Assembly (NCBI RefSeq): GCF_010183535.1
Contig: NC_071333.1
Coordinates: 11,282,587-11,346,586 of the forward strand
Source: Caenorhabditis remanei
Taxonomy: Eukaryota; Nematoda; Chromadorea; Rhabditida; Rhabditidae
Length of the DNA: 64,000 bases
Direction of reading: 5' to 3'
The notes under the pieces: generated by a model
Seen by the model: the letters and a program-made list of their open reading frames with translations, nothing else
The model's database searches: none
Told to the model about the DNA's origin: nothing
Translations under genes and position numbers: made by a program
In this document: piece after piece, positions 22,730 to 35,100 of the stretch
Layout of the letters: every line of letters starts with the position of its first letter
Position numbering within the stretch: position 1 is the first letter of the stretch

Positions 22730-25700
22730 ATGTCGTCCAGAAAGTAAGTGTTGTTTTCAATGTTTTTTCATTCGAAATTTAAAATCAATTGTCTAAAGAA
22801 GAATCTTGAACTCAAAACTTGCTTAAACAAGTGTTTTGCTATTTGTTGCTTACACGTTTGAGCCATGACCATGTTAGTGTGAGTAGTCCCTTCGGACCGA
22901 TTTACAATTCACAATTCGCAGTTCTTGGTTCACTTTTCACATTTTTTGTTCTTTCTCGTTTCTTGTTCGAGGAAGCACAAATTCAATTTCGAACCAAACC
23001 GTTTTTTCTTCTTTTTTATGCAAAAGAAAAAAACTAGCCGAATCGGATAGAATGTGAAAACCCATAAATTTGAAGGGCGAAAAAGATAAATTGGTTTTGC
23101 TTCAAGTCCCGCGGATATCTTCTTTTCTTTGCTCGTATCTCAAACAATTTCATGTGATTCAGAAGAATAATGAGTTTTTTCAGAGTTTCCCGTGCTCACT
23201 ACGACGAGGACAAACTGATATCCGCCGCAAACATGAGTCTCGTGGCTGAAGGACATTTCAGGTTAGGGTGTCTACATAAAAATGAAGGAGTTGTAAAAAA
23301 GAAGTGTAATTGGACTCCAATTGAGAGTCATTAAACAAAAGCATATGAAAAAAAGTCATAAAAACAAAATGGTTTATTAGCATACATAAATATTCTCAAG
23401 ACCATAGAAAGAAATATTCCGATTATTCACCTATTCTGAATTCAGATAGAAAAATTCCACGCTCATTCAAAGAAATACGTTAAAATTGAATTTCTATGGT
23501 AACAATGAATCCCATAAACTCTCTTTTACGATTTCCGTAACCAGGAGAGACAGCTTAAGATGTCCCCTTTTTTCATCTTCCATTCAGTTTTCTTTCCTTT
23601 GATTCTTCTTCCTTTTGCCTTTTTTCCTAGAAAATCTTTCCTGGGAAAACGTAAAGAAGGTTGAAGAGTTGGCACAGACTTGAACACATTTACACGTTTT
23701 TTTGTCTCTCAACTGAACTAACTAATATCTTGTTAGTTCAGTTCTACTCGATATCCTTTTTTGGGTCGAAGTAGTTCAAGTAGGAGAATATAGTTTTACT
23801 TGTTGAAATTAGAGAAGATTTATTTTCGGAAAAAAAACGATGACGTGATGACGTCAGTTTCAATGAGTTCTATTTCGGAGTCGGGAGATGTGTATAGAGT
23901 TACTTTCTGAGCGATGCGCACCCGGTTATGATACTTTATTTCATATTTTCAGTATAACTACCGTATATGAAATCATGTAAAAAAAATTTGGTTTTTGACG
24001 TTTGGGGGAGACATAATAAAATATTAGTCTGATTCGTAATAAGACATTGAATTATTATTTGTAGGAAAAAAATTTGCCATTGTGGTTTTGTACTTCTTCT
24101 ACAATTTTTTGTATCCCAGTCTCAATAACGGAAATAAGAAAATAAGAAAATGAAGAAAGAAACCCAATAATTTTCAGTGTCCATAAACTCTGAAAACTGA
24201 AACCTATAATTTTCCACGGAACAAGCAATTTCCCTTTTCCGCCTTTTTGCACTTCGAGAGAAATTTCGAAATTTGACAAAAAGTTTTCAGTTTCAGATTT
24301 ATTCCACTTTCTTTGACAAACATTTTGAAAATTCATGTCTCTTCTCTCGAAGACAAAGTTTGCCCCATTCTAGTGTTGAACTGAAAAAGTGCATGATCGC
24401 GCTGAACTAAGTTAGTGCCTTCCAAAAAACTCCTCCTTCTTCTCCCTAATTCTGGATATCATCATGCAATTCTCATCTGGCATGCACCCATCGTTGGCGG
24501 GGGGACGTCGTCCTTTTTATGTGCAACAGAGAGGACATTCTTGTGCTGCTTTTCTAGAATATGCAATAAATGCACATAAATGCTGAGGTTCTCCCGCTTC
24601 TTTTCCGAACGATGCCATTTTGGTTTGCCTGTGCGAGTGCCTCTCGACGTTTTTGTTCCGTTCAAAATGGCAAAGTTGTTTTTTAGTGGGGGCGGTTCAT
24701 CCTTATCTCAACGTGGCATTCAGTTGGGATATAATTTTATGTGTTAGTGCAAAATTTTATAATTTTATGTGTTAGTGCGTAGGATGCTGAAATGTATAAA
24801 AGCGGGAGAGAACGCCAGTAAAAAAGAGCATTTCATGTTTTTTCCGTTACTCTCTAGGGTTTCTTAGTTTCCGACAAGTTTTATTATGAAAACTCGGTTT
24901 TCAACTTATCACCATATTAAGTGATTTTCATTGTTACAGAGGCATGAAGGAGCTTCTCTCCACCATGGATCTTGACACGGATGCTAATACCATTCCGGAG
25001 TTAAAGGAACGTGCCCATATGCTCTGCGCTAGATTCCTTGGCGGAGCATGGAAGACCGTTCCATTGGAGCACTTGAGAATTAGTCGCATCAAGTAAGTTT
25101 TTATTTGGATATACGCGTTAATCAAACTTATCTCAGGGGTGGAATGAGCAACATGCTCTTCCTTTGTCGTCTCTCTGAAGTGTATCCACCAATTCGCAAT
25201 GAACCTAACAAGGTACTTCTACGCGTGTATTTCAATCCGGAGACCGAGAGTCACCTTGTCGCGGAATCTGTCATTTTCACTCTTCTCTCCGAGCGTCACT
25301 TGGGACCAAAGCTTTATGGCATCTTCAGTGGAGGGCGTCTCGAGGAATACATTCCGGTTAGTTTTGTGGTACCAGAAGTTTTTTGTGTCCTTTTTTTTCT
25401 TAAATCCGATAATTCTCCAGTCGCGTCCGTTGTCGTGCCATGAAATTTCATTGTCTCACATGTCGACCAAAATTGCGAAACGTGTCGCTAAAGTTCATCA
25501 ATTGGAAGTTCCAATCTGGAAAGAACCAGACTACTTGTGCGAGGCGTTGCAAAGGTAATTTGAAATTTGAAATTACACAAACTCGCAAAATATAGTAGTA
25601 CGACTAGCATGAACCATCATATTTCAGATGGCTAAAACAGTTGACTGGAACTGTGTCTGGAGAGCATCGTTTTGATCTTCCTGAGGAGTGTGGTGTTTCC

Positions 25701-26465
25701 AGTGTCAATTGTCTGGATCTTGCTAGAGAATTGGAATTCTTGAGAGCCCATATCTCTCTCAGCAAGAGCCCAGTTACGTTCTGTCACAATGACTTGCAAG
25801 AAGGAAATATTCTTCTTCCAAAAGCTTCTTCTGGAAACATCCGCATGCCTTCGTTATCGGACGAGACTCAGGCTTTGGGCAACAGTCTCTCTGCATTCAA
25901 TCCGGCAGACCCACGTCTTGTCCTTATTGATTTTGAGTACGCCAGTTATAACTACAGGTGAGGTTTGATATTTGGTGTCTTTCAAGTACTTTTGTGTTTT
26001 CAGAGCATTCGACTTTGCTAATCACTTTATCGAGTGGACCATTGACTACGATATCGATGAGGCACCGTTCTATAAGATTCAACCGGAGAACTTCCCAGAA
26101 AATGAGCAGGTGAGATGAATTCAAAAAAAAAGTTTCTGAGTGATAAACAAAAGTTTTGATTCAGATGCTCGAATTCTTTGTGAACTACCTTCGCGAGCAA
26201 GGAAACACTAGAGAGAATGAGCTCTACAAGAAATCGGAGGATCTTGTTCAGGAAACTCTTCCATTTGTTCCAGTTTCTCACTTCTTCTGGGGTGTTTGGG
26301 GACTGCTTCAAGTTGAACTCTCACCAGTTGGTTTCGGATTTGCGGTACGATTACCTACTCACTACTATCTAATCTTATTTTTTATACTTTCAGGAATATG
26401 GAAGAGATCGCTTGTCACAATACTTCAAGCACAAACAACTCCTTGAAAACCTCGCACACCAGTAA
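22730..26465 (+). CDS. cka-2: Choline/ethanolamine kinase
   Basis: Nine exons in phase: 22730-22743, 23184-23261, 24940-25092, 25137-25356, 25421-25554, 25628-25957, 26004-26109, 26165-26344 and 26394-26465 (428 residues). It phosphorylates choline with ATP, the first step of the CDP-choline route to phosphatidylcholine, in the cytosol. Family landmarks: the nucleotide-binding loop GGMSNMLF (about 83), Brenner's motif CHNDLQEGNILL (catalytic Asp, about 256) and the choline-kinase motif VLIDFEYASYNYRAFD with the Mg2+ Asp (about 302). The C-terminal HFFWGVWGLLQ helix of the choline-binding pocket is present. The length is normal for the family. The coding start is only 14 bases before a 440-base intron, and intron 2 is 1,678 bases, unusually long here and the best place for regulatory sequence. 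Confidence 0.92.
24731..24778. repeat. 28-base tandem duplication in cka-2 intron 2
   Basis: The 20-base string ATAATTTTATGTGTTAGTGC occurs at 24731-24750 and again at 24759-24778, separated by eight T/A bases, so the unit is 28 bases. It lies about 160 bases upstream of exon 3. Confidence 0.8.
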
Positions 26466-26771
26466 TAAACTCTCCCGATGATCTCTTTTTGTCTTCCTCG
26501 CACAATAATGTATTTTGATTAACTGAACAAGTTCTTATATAAACTGATTTTAGACATTCATTTTAGTAATAAAAATAAACCACACTATTTTGTTTTCAGT
26601 TCCATCTTATGTATAGTTTATGATTTAGTCATGATGGGTTTAGATCAATAAAGTTGTCTGAAAAATTATATCAAACTTTATTCACAGTAGCATCGGCATT
26701 ACAAAAAATCGGATTGAAAACGGCATTCGGATGATATAGACCCGTTGAATAAAAACAAAATCATGTTTCAT

Positions 26772-28931
26772 TTAGAGTTTGAATTTCTCTCGACCGTAAA
26801 CTTCATTGGTAATGAAGTTGGAGAACTTGTCATCTTTGAGTTTTTGAGCTCCCTCTTTTCCTTCTTCAAGAAAAGCTAAAGAAAGCTCGATGGCTGCTTG
26901 CATACAAAGGGAAGATTCAGTTGATCCCTGAAAATAATAATTTTTTGTTTGGTAAAATTGTATAAGTTGATGTGATTTACCTGAACTCCAAACTTCTTAG
27001 CCAGCCACATTGGGAAGATGAATGGAAAATCGGAGAAACATTGATGAACTGCACCATTCAAAGTCAGTACCAAGTTTCCATCATTGTGAGGGAAGATTTT
27101 CTTCATCACATCCAAATTTTCATTCCACTGCCAATCCCCAACATTCAAAAACATTGTTGGTTGTTTTGCTTGTTCTTGTTGTGTCGAATCCAGTGGGAAC
27201 ATCCAACCGTCAAGAACAATGGCTTTCTACAAAATATGACATATCTCATGTTTGATTGACGCTCTGACTCTTACTTGGAAGTCTGTAGTGTAGGCGGATG
27301 AGGCTAAAGACGTTGCACCACCAAATGAATGTCCGATGACAGAGGCTGAAGACATGATGAGCTTGTTTTTGAACTGTCCCCAGTTGAAATCGTTTCCGAT
27401 GAGAACTTTTTCTGGAACAGTTCCAAGGTTGAGCTGCTCCAGGACGTTCAATGCCTTGACGCATTCGGTTACGCGCTTTCCAACCTGAAAATTATTTGAA
27501 AGATAATCTGTCCTCCCTATCAAGTTTTGGCTAGTGTGTCCGGGAGAATAGAGCAAATACTATGTTATCGTCTAGTTAGTCCACATGTTATTTCCTGACA
27601 TCATTGGTAGTAACATAATTATGAACCAAAGATCTCTGAGGCTGATGTTAAACTTTTGAATTTAAACATCTAATTGTTGTGACACAGAAAATATTTGTTG
27701 TTTACTGATTTCAGTTCGTATTTTTTTTATATCAACAGGTTAAAGTTTCTTTCGAAACTTCACAAAACAACATGTCGTTTTTAACATCAACTGATGGTCC
27801 CATACGTCATACAACTGCCGATAATACCAAACTCTGGACTAAACTCACTTGCTGATTTCTGATCTTGAACTCATTCTTCTCATTCTTCTCAATCAGTTTA
27901 ATTTTGATCGGCTGCTCCACCAGCTCTCCGTTTTTCTCCGACAGCTGATAGGTCCAGCAGGCTGAGTGGTCCCTGCAAAAATTGCAACATAATCTTCTCT
28001 CTCACTTAATCCGGATTTGTCTACTTATGCTCGACAGCTGCAACAACGTAGCCGTGAGAGGCCAACGACGTGCAGTAGGTGGAGTAGAAAGTGCGAGAAC
28101 CGCCGAGACCATGGGAGAACACGACAATCGGCCATTTGTCACATTTCGTTGACAGTTGAGCATTCTCGATGCAATCCTCTCTGAAATCAAATTGGTGTCC
28201 AGATGGAAGATTTGTCAAGTTGAGAAATGTCAGCTAGAAATCTCGAACCTTTTGTCTCCGACAACCGTTGAAGTGAGAAGATTCATTTTTTGTGGAGATT
28301 GTCCTAGATATTCTCCAAGACCATGTGCGTACTGAGGTTTTGGGAGCCATAGTGGGAACGACGAGATATCGGTGACCTAGAAAACATTTCAATTTTTTTA
28401 CTTTACTGATTCCATCTCATTTCCAGACGACTTAGTCATTTCCGGTGTTTGGAGGTTGGATATCAATCAAATTGGCGTATACCTTTCATGTTGAATTAGT
28501 TTCTTATTTCGATTCCCCAGCTAACAATTCTTATCAAATCAACTCATTAGACTGATTAAATTAGATTAAGAATGCAATTTTGTTGCAAAATCACGATATA
28601 CAAAAACGTTTTGTTTCTATGAAGCATCATTTTTTTGGTCGACATTCCCAAACTGCACTTGAGTGAAAATGCAATAATGGTTCCTTTTGTTTCAAAAAAC
28701 ATTGGCACACACTCCATAATTGAGCAGACTAGTGGTTCCCCTTCTTCATTAATATTTGAGCGTGTTTTCCCTCTAACAACTCACTTCAGAATCCGTTGGA
28801 AAATATAGTCTCATAAATAATCCGCGATCTCCCAGAACAGTTCCATCGATCATCAAATCTTTGCACCCGACTTGGAATTGACCCGACACCTTTCGTGTAA
28901 GAACTTGTGGTGACGAGATGAAACTACCCAT
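26772..28931 (-). CDS. paf-2: PAF acetylhydrolase (type II, intracellular)
   Basis: Seven exons in phase: 28785-28931, 28249-28376, 28025-28180, 27849-27972, 27275-27484, 26981-27226 and 26772-26927 (388 residues). It hydrolyses the sn-2 acetyl or short oxidised acyl group of platelet-activating factor and related phospholipids. The catalytic triad is visible: Ser in GHSFGG (about 238), Asp in LDGWMFP (about 261) and His in [10 protein letters not shown] (about 316). [15 protein letters not shown] supplies the oxyanion region. The N-terminus is MGSFISS, a fit to an N-myristoylation signal, as in mammalian PAFAH2, and there is no secretory signal. An acceptor TTTTTCAG ends 8 bases before the ATG, typical of SL trans-splicing. 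It is convergent with cka-2 (307 bases between stops). Confidence 0.9.
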
Positions 28932-31900
28932 TGTTTATCTGAAAAACACGAAATGGAATTTTTAGTTCGATCGAAAATGAGAAGGAACACTGGTGTACTT
29001 TTCGGGAATAAAATTGCCGAATGGGGGAACGAGCAGAGACAAAGCGAAAATGAAAATGAAGGCTTTCTCCCTTCTCCTGGACTAAAAAAAATAGAGGGGT
29101 TGGCAGCAATTCGACTAAGTCGTACGAGAAAGGAGACAAGAAAAAAAACGGACGGAGAAAAATTACAGCACCCTCCTTCCGAAAAACCGATGAATTATTG
29201 CGTAGAGCGTCGCGTACGCGCATATTCTTGCATACAGACCAGAATACGAAACATTTGAAACTAGATTCGGAAAACAGAGAAAAAAAATGAAGAGTGGGTT
29301 CATGGAAGGGAAGGAAAACAAAAATAGTATACTTTCGGATGCGATTTTCATTACTTGAAGACCACCATCTACCTTTTCTCTGTTTGTCTGTTTGTCTCTG
29401 TCAAGGGCAACAAAACGGGACAAAAATCTTGAAGATGAAAAGGAAATGTGAAAAGAGGAGGGACACACTATGCAGGAGGGAAAGAAGGATGTCAACGAAA
29501 AACATGGACATGACAGAGGGACCCTCCTATCGGTCATGAGAAAAAGCAGAAGAGCAGCCAATCAAATTGCCGAAACACAGAGACAGGAGCACAAAAAAAG
29601 GAGGAGGAGTGAATTGAGCAATGAGGAATTGCTGGAAAGAAGTGCAGTGAGAAGACAAAAGTTTTCTGAAGAAATAATGGGACAAAAAGGTTTCTGTTTC
29701 TTTCGTAACCATCTAATAGCGTCATAGTGAACAACTGGTGTACCCTCCCGGGAGGAGAAAGAGTAAATGTGTTGTTAGATGATCAGAGTACGTCCACCGT
29801 TCTCTCTACAGCGTAGCCATAAGGTGTACCTTGCCCTTCTCTCGGTTTCTCCCTTTTGCCGACCGTCTCTCTAACAAATAATTCTAACCTGTTTGTTTGA
29901 AGAGTGGTAATCGCTGCCAAAAACCAACTAATTTGATATAGCATGCGAGAAATGATGGGATCTTTATCTGTATTCTTGAGAGTGGTGTAACTTTCGGTCT
30001 TTTTGAAACGTTTCCCTACTGAAGAGAATGAAACTGTCCGTTTTCAGTTATGAACTAGGTAACTGAAACGGGAAAAAGAGAACATAGGTTGAGGGAACAA
30101 GTGACTAAGCAATGGTTTCATTCTCGTGTACATTTTCTGTTGCTGGGAAACGATAGTGCAATAAAATTTTCGTTTTAGCCTTCAATTTTTGATGAAAAGC
30201 TCTGTGACGACTCTTCGAACGTCTTAGACTAAATCTGTGTATAACATTTGAATGTTATAATAATCGTATCCAGCTCATGAACATTTCTTGGAAAACATGT
30301 GTTTAGGATCATCATTAAAAACACAGAGCTACAAAGAAACAGAGGCTGGGACTAATTAATTGGAAAAAAGATACACATGTAGGAAAAAAGCGCAAAGGAG
30401 GATTTCGTTAGCTTTCTGTTGGAATAGATTCCAGAAAACTAGAACATGCTCTCATAAAAACTTTTCGTTCGTTTTTCTCGCATTCAGAAGCCAGATACAT
30501 TCAGGACACTGGAAAAAGCAGCCAACGACAGGAGATTGCACGCATTATTGGTTTTGGGACAGAGATTTCCGCAAAATGCTTGGATGCGCGCACGGCTCAT
30601 TTGCTAAATGAGATAATAGTGGTGGTCTGAAGAAGAGGAACCAGAATGAGAGAAACGTTCTGTTTTTATTGAGTACATTTCCGAAAATTTTCTAGAAAAA
30701 CGTTTTTTGTTATGGCGATTTGACATGAATTATACTTTCATTTCTGTTCTCACAAACATATTTTTCTTCCAATTTTTCTTTTCTTTTATTTTTCTGTCGT
30801 AGAGCGTAAAATCTAGTAGAAGAAGCAAAAACAGAAGGCAAGATGATGGAGTCTATAGCATATGTGGTGTGGAGAGACGAGGAGTATATAAGAACTGAAT
30901 ATTAATTTTTTGTCACTAATCCTTCACCATGAGCCCATTAAAATGCAAATTCTCAAGAAGAAGATACATATAATAAACAAACACGTCAGAGAAACCACAC
31001 TTTTTAATAGGTGGGAGTAATCCTAAGAAATGGGAAAATTGATACAAAGGTGGCAATTTCAGAAATGCAAAAAACCGATTTCGAAGTGGGAGAACAAAAA
31101 ACTGTGAGTGAAAACGAGAAATATTTTTTGAACAAAACATCGAAAATGCTGCTTTCCATGTAAACAATTCAGAGTATAACCTACAATAATGTTCTAATTT
31201 TTTCTGTTCGAGAAAACAGACAAAACTGATCACATTTCAGAAAATTTAGTAAAACATTACACACCTGTTTGCAAATTAAGTTATTCGATTCTGATTCATA
31301 ATTCCTTAATTATTTTCCAGCAAATCCGAACTATACAGCGAAGAATTAGTATTTAAAAATTTGTGATAAAATTTTTGTGATAAAACTAAGTTTTTACAAT
31401 AAGAACGATATTATTGTAGGATTTCCAGAAGCGGATTGAGCTAGTCCGATAACTCAATTTCAAATGCGTGGAAAATAACAAATGAGGTCTCAGTGCATCT
31501 TAGTTTTGCGACTTGAGTGTCTACTCAAAGTCTTCGTACTCTTTCTGGTAGGCACTAATAATTGAGGAACAGAATGAAAGAGGAGAATGAATCGAGCAAA
31601 GTGTCTCAGTGGGAGCTCGACGATGACGGGTGAGGGGTCCAAACGTTTTATCTCACCTCTCTCAATCCACTTCCAATGAGTGCTTTTTGATTCGTCCATA
31701 AGTTTGTAGAGAAATAGGCGAAGACGACGTGGTTGAATCGGAGCACGACCAAAAGAGTGCTCAACGTTTCTTCTCCGGCGTGAGCAGGACCCTTCCTTGT
31801 TTTTTTCGTGCCTGCGTCGTATGTTTATGGCGTGTTTCATTTTTTATTCATCTGGGAATTGTGGACCGCAACGAAGTTTTAGTTTACCGCAACAACTCGC

Positions 31901-32194
31901 GCTGTCACGATCGACAAAGAGAACAATTTGTATTTTTTTTTTTGAAAAAAAAAACAAATTTTTAGAGTTTTTGTTATCCGCAATTTTTATTCGGGTTGTG
32001 AAGATGACAATATAGTACACGATTAGAATGTTGTAACTGTATGACTAGGAAAGCATGAAAAATGATAAATATGAGGGCAGAAAATAGAAATTTTGACAAA
32101 TGAAAATGGCTTGGAAATAAGAACTATCACATAGCACAGGTATAAAAATGAGATTTCTAGATTGAAACAAGAGCACATTTAAAAAATGAACTAA
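28932..32194. other. Intergenic, 3.3 kb, no gene seen
   Basis: Lies between the paf-2 start and the SNF2 3' end. Long frames here (for example 29163-29561 and 31490-31840, minus) are low-complexity or basic without splice signals or homology. The left part should carry the paf-2 promoter; the right 150 bases hold the SNF2 3' UTR. Confidence 0.5.
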
Positions 32195-35100
32195 TCAGGC
32201 AGAACCAGCTGCAGGGGTGTCCACTGGGGTAGTTACTGGGGTAGTTACTGAAGCAGTAACAGGAGTATTCATAAGTTTGGAAATAAGATCAGTGACAGAT
32301 TGGGTCACTTCTTTAGACAATGTATCAGAAACATTGATGGTAGAATTTCCATCCACAGATCCAGCTGCGCTCTTTCGTTTCTGTTTTTCAGCACGTTTCT
32401 CCTCCTTTCGTGCAGCTTTTCGGGCAAGTTTTTCTTCGCGTTTAGCATCATCGGTCTTTCCTTCTGATTCACGTTTCAGACGTTTAGCTTCCTTTCGTGC
32501 ACGGCGTTCTTCTTCAGTTTCACCTTCACGAGCTTTCTTCTTTTCTTCCTTGTGACGTTTCTTCTCCTCGGGATCCTTCTTTTTCTTTTCAGGAGTTGCA
32601 CTGGGAGTTGAAACGGTAGATGTTGGTGATACCAATTGGGGTTCCACTGGAGACTGGATTAGAGTTTCAATTGGAAGTTTCACTTTTAACGGAGTTATTT
32701 CCGGAGATTGAGTTGGCAACTTGATCTTCACTGTCAAAGCATTAGTCGATGGAACAGTTGGTTTCACTGTGACCTCCAAAGGTTTTGTTGATACCTGAAA
32801 ATTAGAAATTGAATAAATAACAAATAAAAGAGTTTGTCTTACCTTTGAGTCAGAAACCTCAGGAACTGGAGTCGGTGCCTTCAATTCCGGTTCAGGTTCA
32901 CTGGGAACTGGAGCAGTTGGTTCTACCATCGCAACAGGAACATCGAGAGGTTGAGTTGGAATTTCGACACTTGAAGCAAGATCTTCGACAGCCGGAGCAG
33001 TTACTTTCAGATCAGGAATCACAGTAGATTCAATTGGCTTTTCGATTGTTGATTCAGGAGTCTCAACAACTTGAGCAACTTGTTCCCCTTTTGCATTGGA
33101 GACCTCCGGAACTTTGTTCGGTAGAGCCGGCACCTTGAACACCAGATTTGAAACATCTGGGATCGGAATACTCGGAATAGGATCTCGTGGCTCATAAATT
33201 GATGAAAATGCAGGTTGAACTACAGGTTGAACAGGTGTCTCGTTCTTCAAATCAACAGCTTCCGGGAGAGGTTTTGGCATTTTGAATTTTATTGTCGGAA
33301 CTTTTGAAGCTGGTTCATTGTCTTTTGGTTCAGAAGCACTTTGTGGAGGTAGTGGAACTTTGAATTCCAAAGGAGAAACATGTAGACTTTTCTCAGGGCC
33401 TTTGGTGTCCAGTTTAGAAGCTTCAGGAATTCCCGATGGAGCAGTGACTTTCGGAGTAGAAGTTTCAGGTAGGAGCGGCATTTTGAACTTTAATGGAGGA
33501 ATACTATGAATCTTTTCCGGTTCTTTGTTATTCACTTTTAGATCTTCCGGAACTTGTACTGGAGCCGCGACCGTTGGATTAGTCTTCTCGGGAGTCAAAA
33601 CTGGTATCTTGAACTTCAATGGAGGAATACTCTGTGTCTTTTCCGGCTCTTTGATATTCACTTTCGGTTCTTCCGGAACTTGTACTGGGGTCGTTACCGT
33701 CGGATTAGTCTTTTCAGAAATCTGAACTGGCATTTTGAACTTCAAAGAAGAAATTTTTTGAGCCTGTTCCCTTTCTTTGACGGTGTCCGGTTTTGGAGTC
33801 TCCGGAGATTCCATCAAAGTTTTTTTGTTGTCACCAGTGGTTTGCGGACTCAAAAATGGCATCTTGAACTTGAGTGGGGGAATCTTCTCTTTTTCTGGCG
33901 TGACTTGCTCTGGATTTCTGGCATCCGAGATTTTCTTTGGAGTCTTGGATTTTCGGGGAGGCTTGTCTGGTGACACAATGGGGATCTTGAACTTCGACGA
34001 TGGAATACTCTTCACTTTTTCTGGCGTTTTCTCCTTCTTCTCAGATTTTTCAGGAGTTTTTGTTGCGTCTTCAACTTTCGAACCGGAAACATCAGCAGGT
34101 GGAATTGGGATTTTGAATTTCAAAGGTAGAATTTTCTGAGATGCTTCTTCTTCCTTCATTTTCAACAACTTAGGAAGGTCCAGAGATTTAGTTGAGATCT
34201 TGATTTTCAGTCCACCAGTTTTCTCTGGAGATTGAGTTGGAATCTTGAACTTCAGAGGAAGAATACCCTGAGAATCGCTAAGTTTTGAGTTGTCCACATC
34301 AAGAATCGGTGGCGGAGGCGGCATAACTGGCATTTTGAATTTGAGGGTCAACCTTGGTTTCGGTGTTGAATCAGATGAAGTTGATTGTAGAGAAGTATCC
34401 GCCGATAGAGGACTACTTTCTGATTTCAAAACTGGAGTAGACACTGATGGGGAATCAGTTCTATCAAAAACCTTCGATGCAGATTCCAATATCTTCAACG
34501 GAGATTCCTTCTCATGTTTCGAAGATACCGTAGGAGAACTCGTGCCGGGAAGGTGATGAGACACTGAAGGAGAACTCTCCTCATCTTGTCTATGATGTTT
34601 CTTGTGTTTCTTTCTTCTCTCAGATGATCCCTCTCTATCACGATCACGATGCTTCTTTTTCTTTGGTGTAGACTCATCATCACTTCTATGTTTATGCTTC
34701 TTCTCCTTTCTTTCCTTCACTTGAGGTTCCTCTCTACTTGGGGTTCCGGCCTCCTCACTGATTTTGACATACTTTTGCTGTGGTTCTCCAGTGAGATCGA
34801 TAATTGGGGGCTCAGTTGGCTGTTCGATTTTCCTCTTGAGAGTTTTTTCAGTTTCTTTCTTTTCAGAGTTCTCAACATCTTTTCGAACTTTTTTCGGAGT
34901 TAAATCAATCGATTCACTTTCACTCTTTGTATGCTTTCGTTTTAAATCATCCAAAGATTTTGGCAAGAGTCGAGGAACTTTGAATGTGACAGCTGGGAGT
35001 TTGGGAACAGCAAAATGTACATCTTCTGGAGCTTTTGTTGCAGGCACTGTCTTTGAAGGTGGAGCAGAAGTGCTGGGTGTAGACTCAGTATGTCGAATTT

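Noticed and set aside
29163..29561. 133-codon Phe/Ser-rich frame, minus strand
   Set aside because: Biased composition, no splice signals, opposite to A/G-rich sequence; no family resemblance.
31490..31840. 117-codon Arg-rich frame, minus strand
   Set aside because: No start context, no introns, no recognisable domain; compatible with chance.
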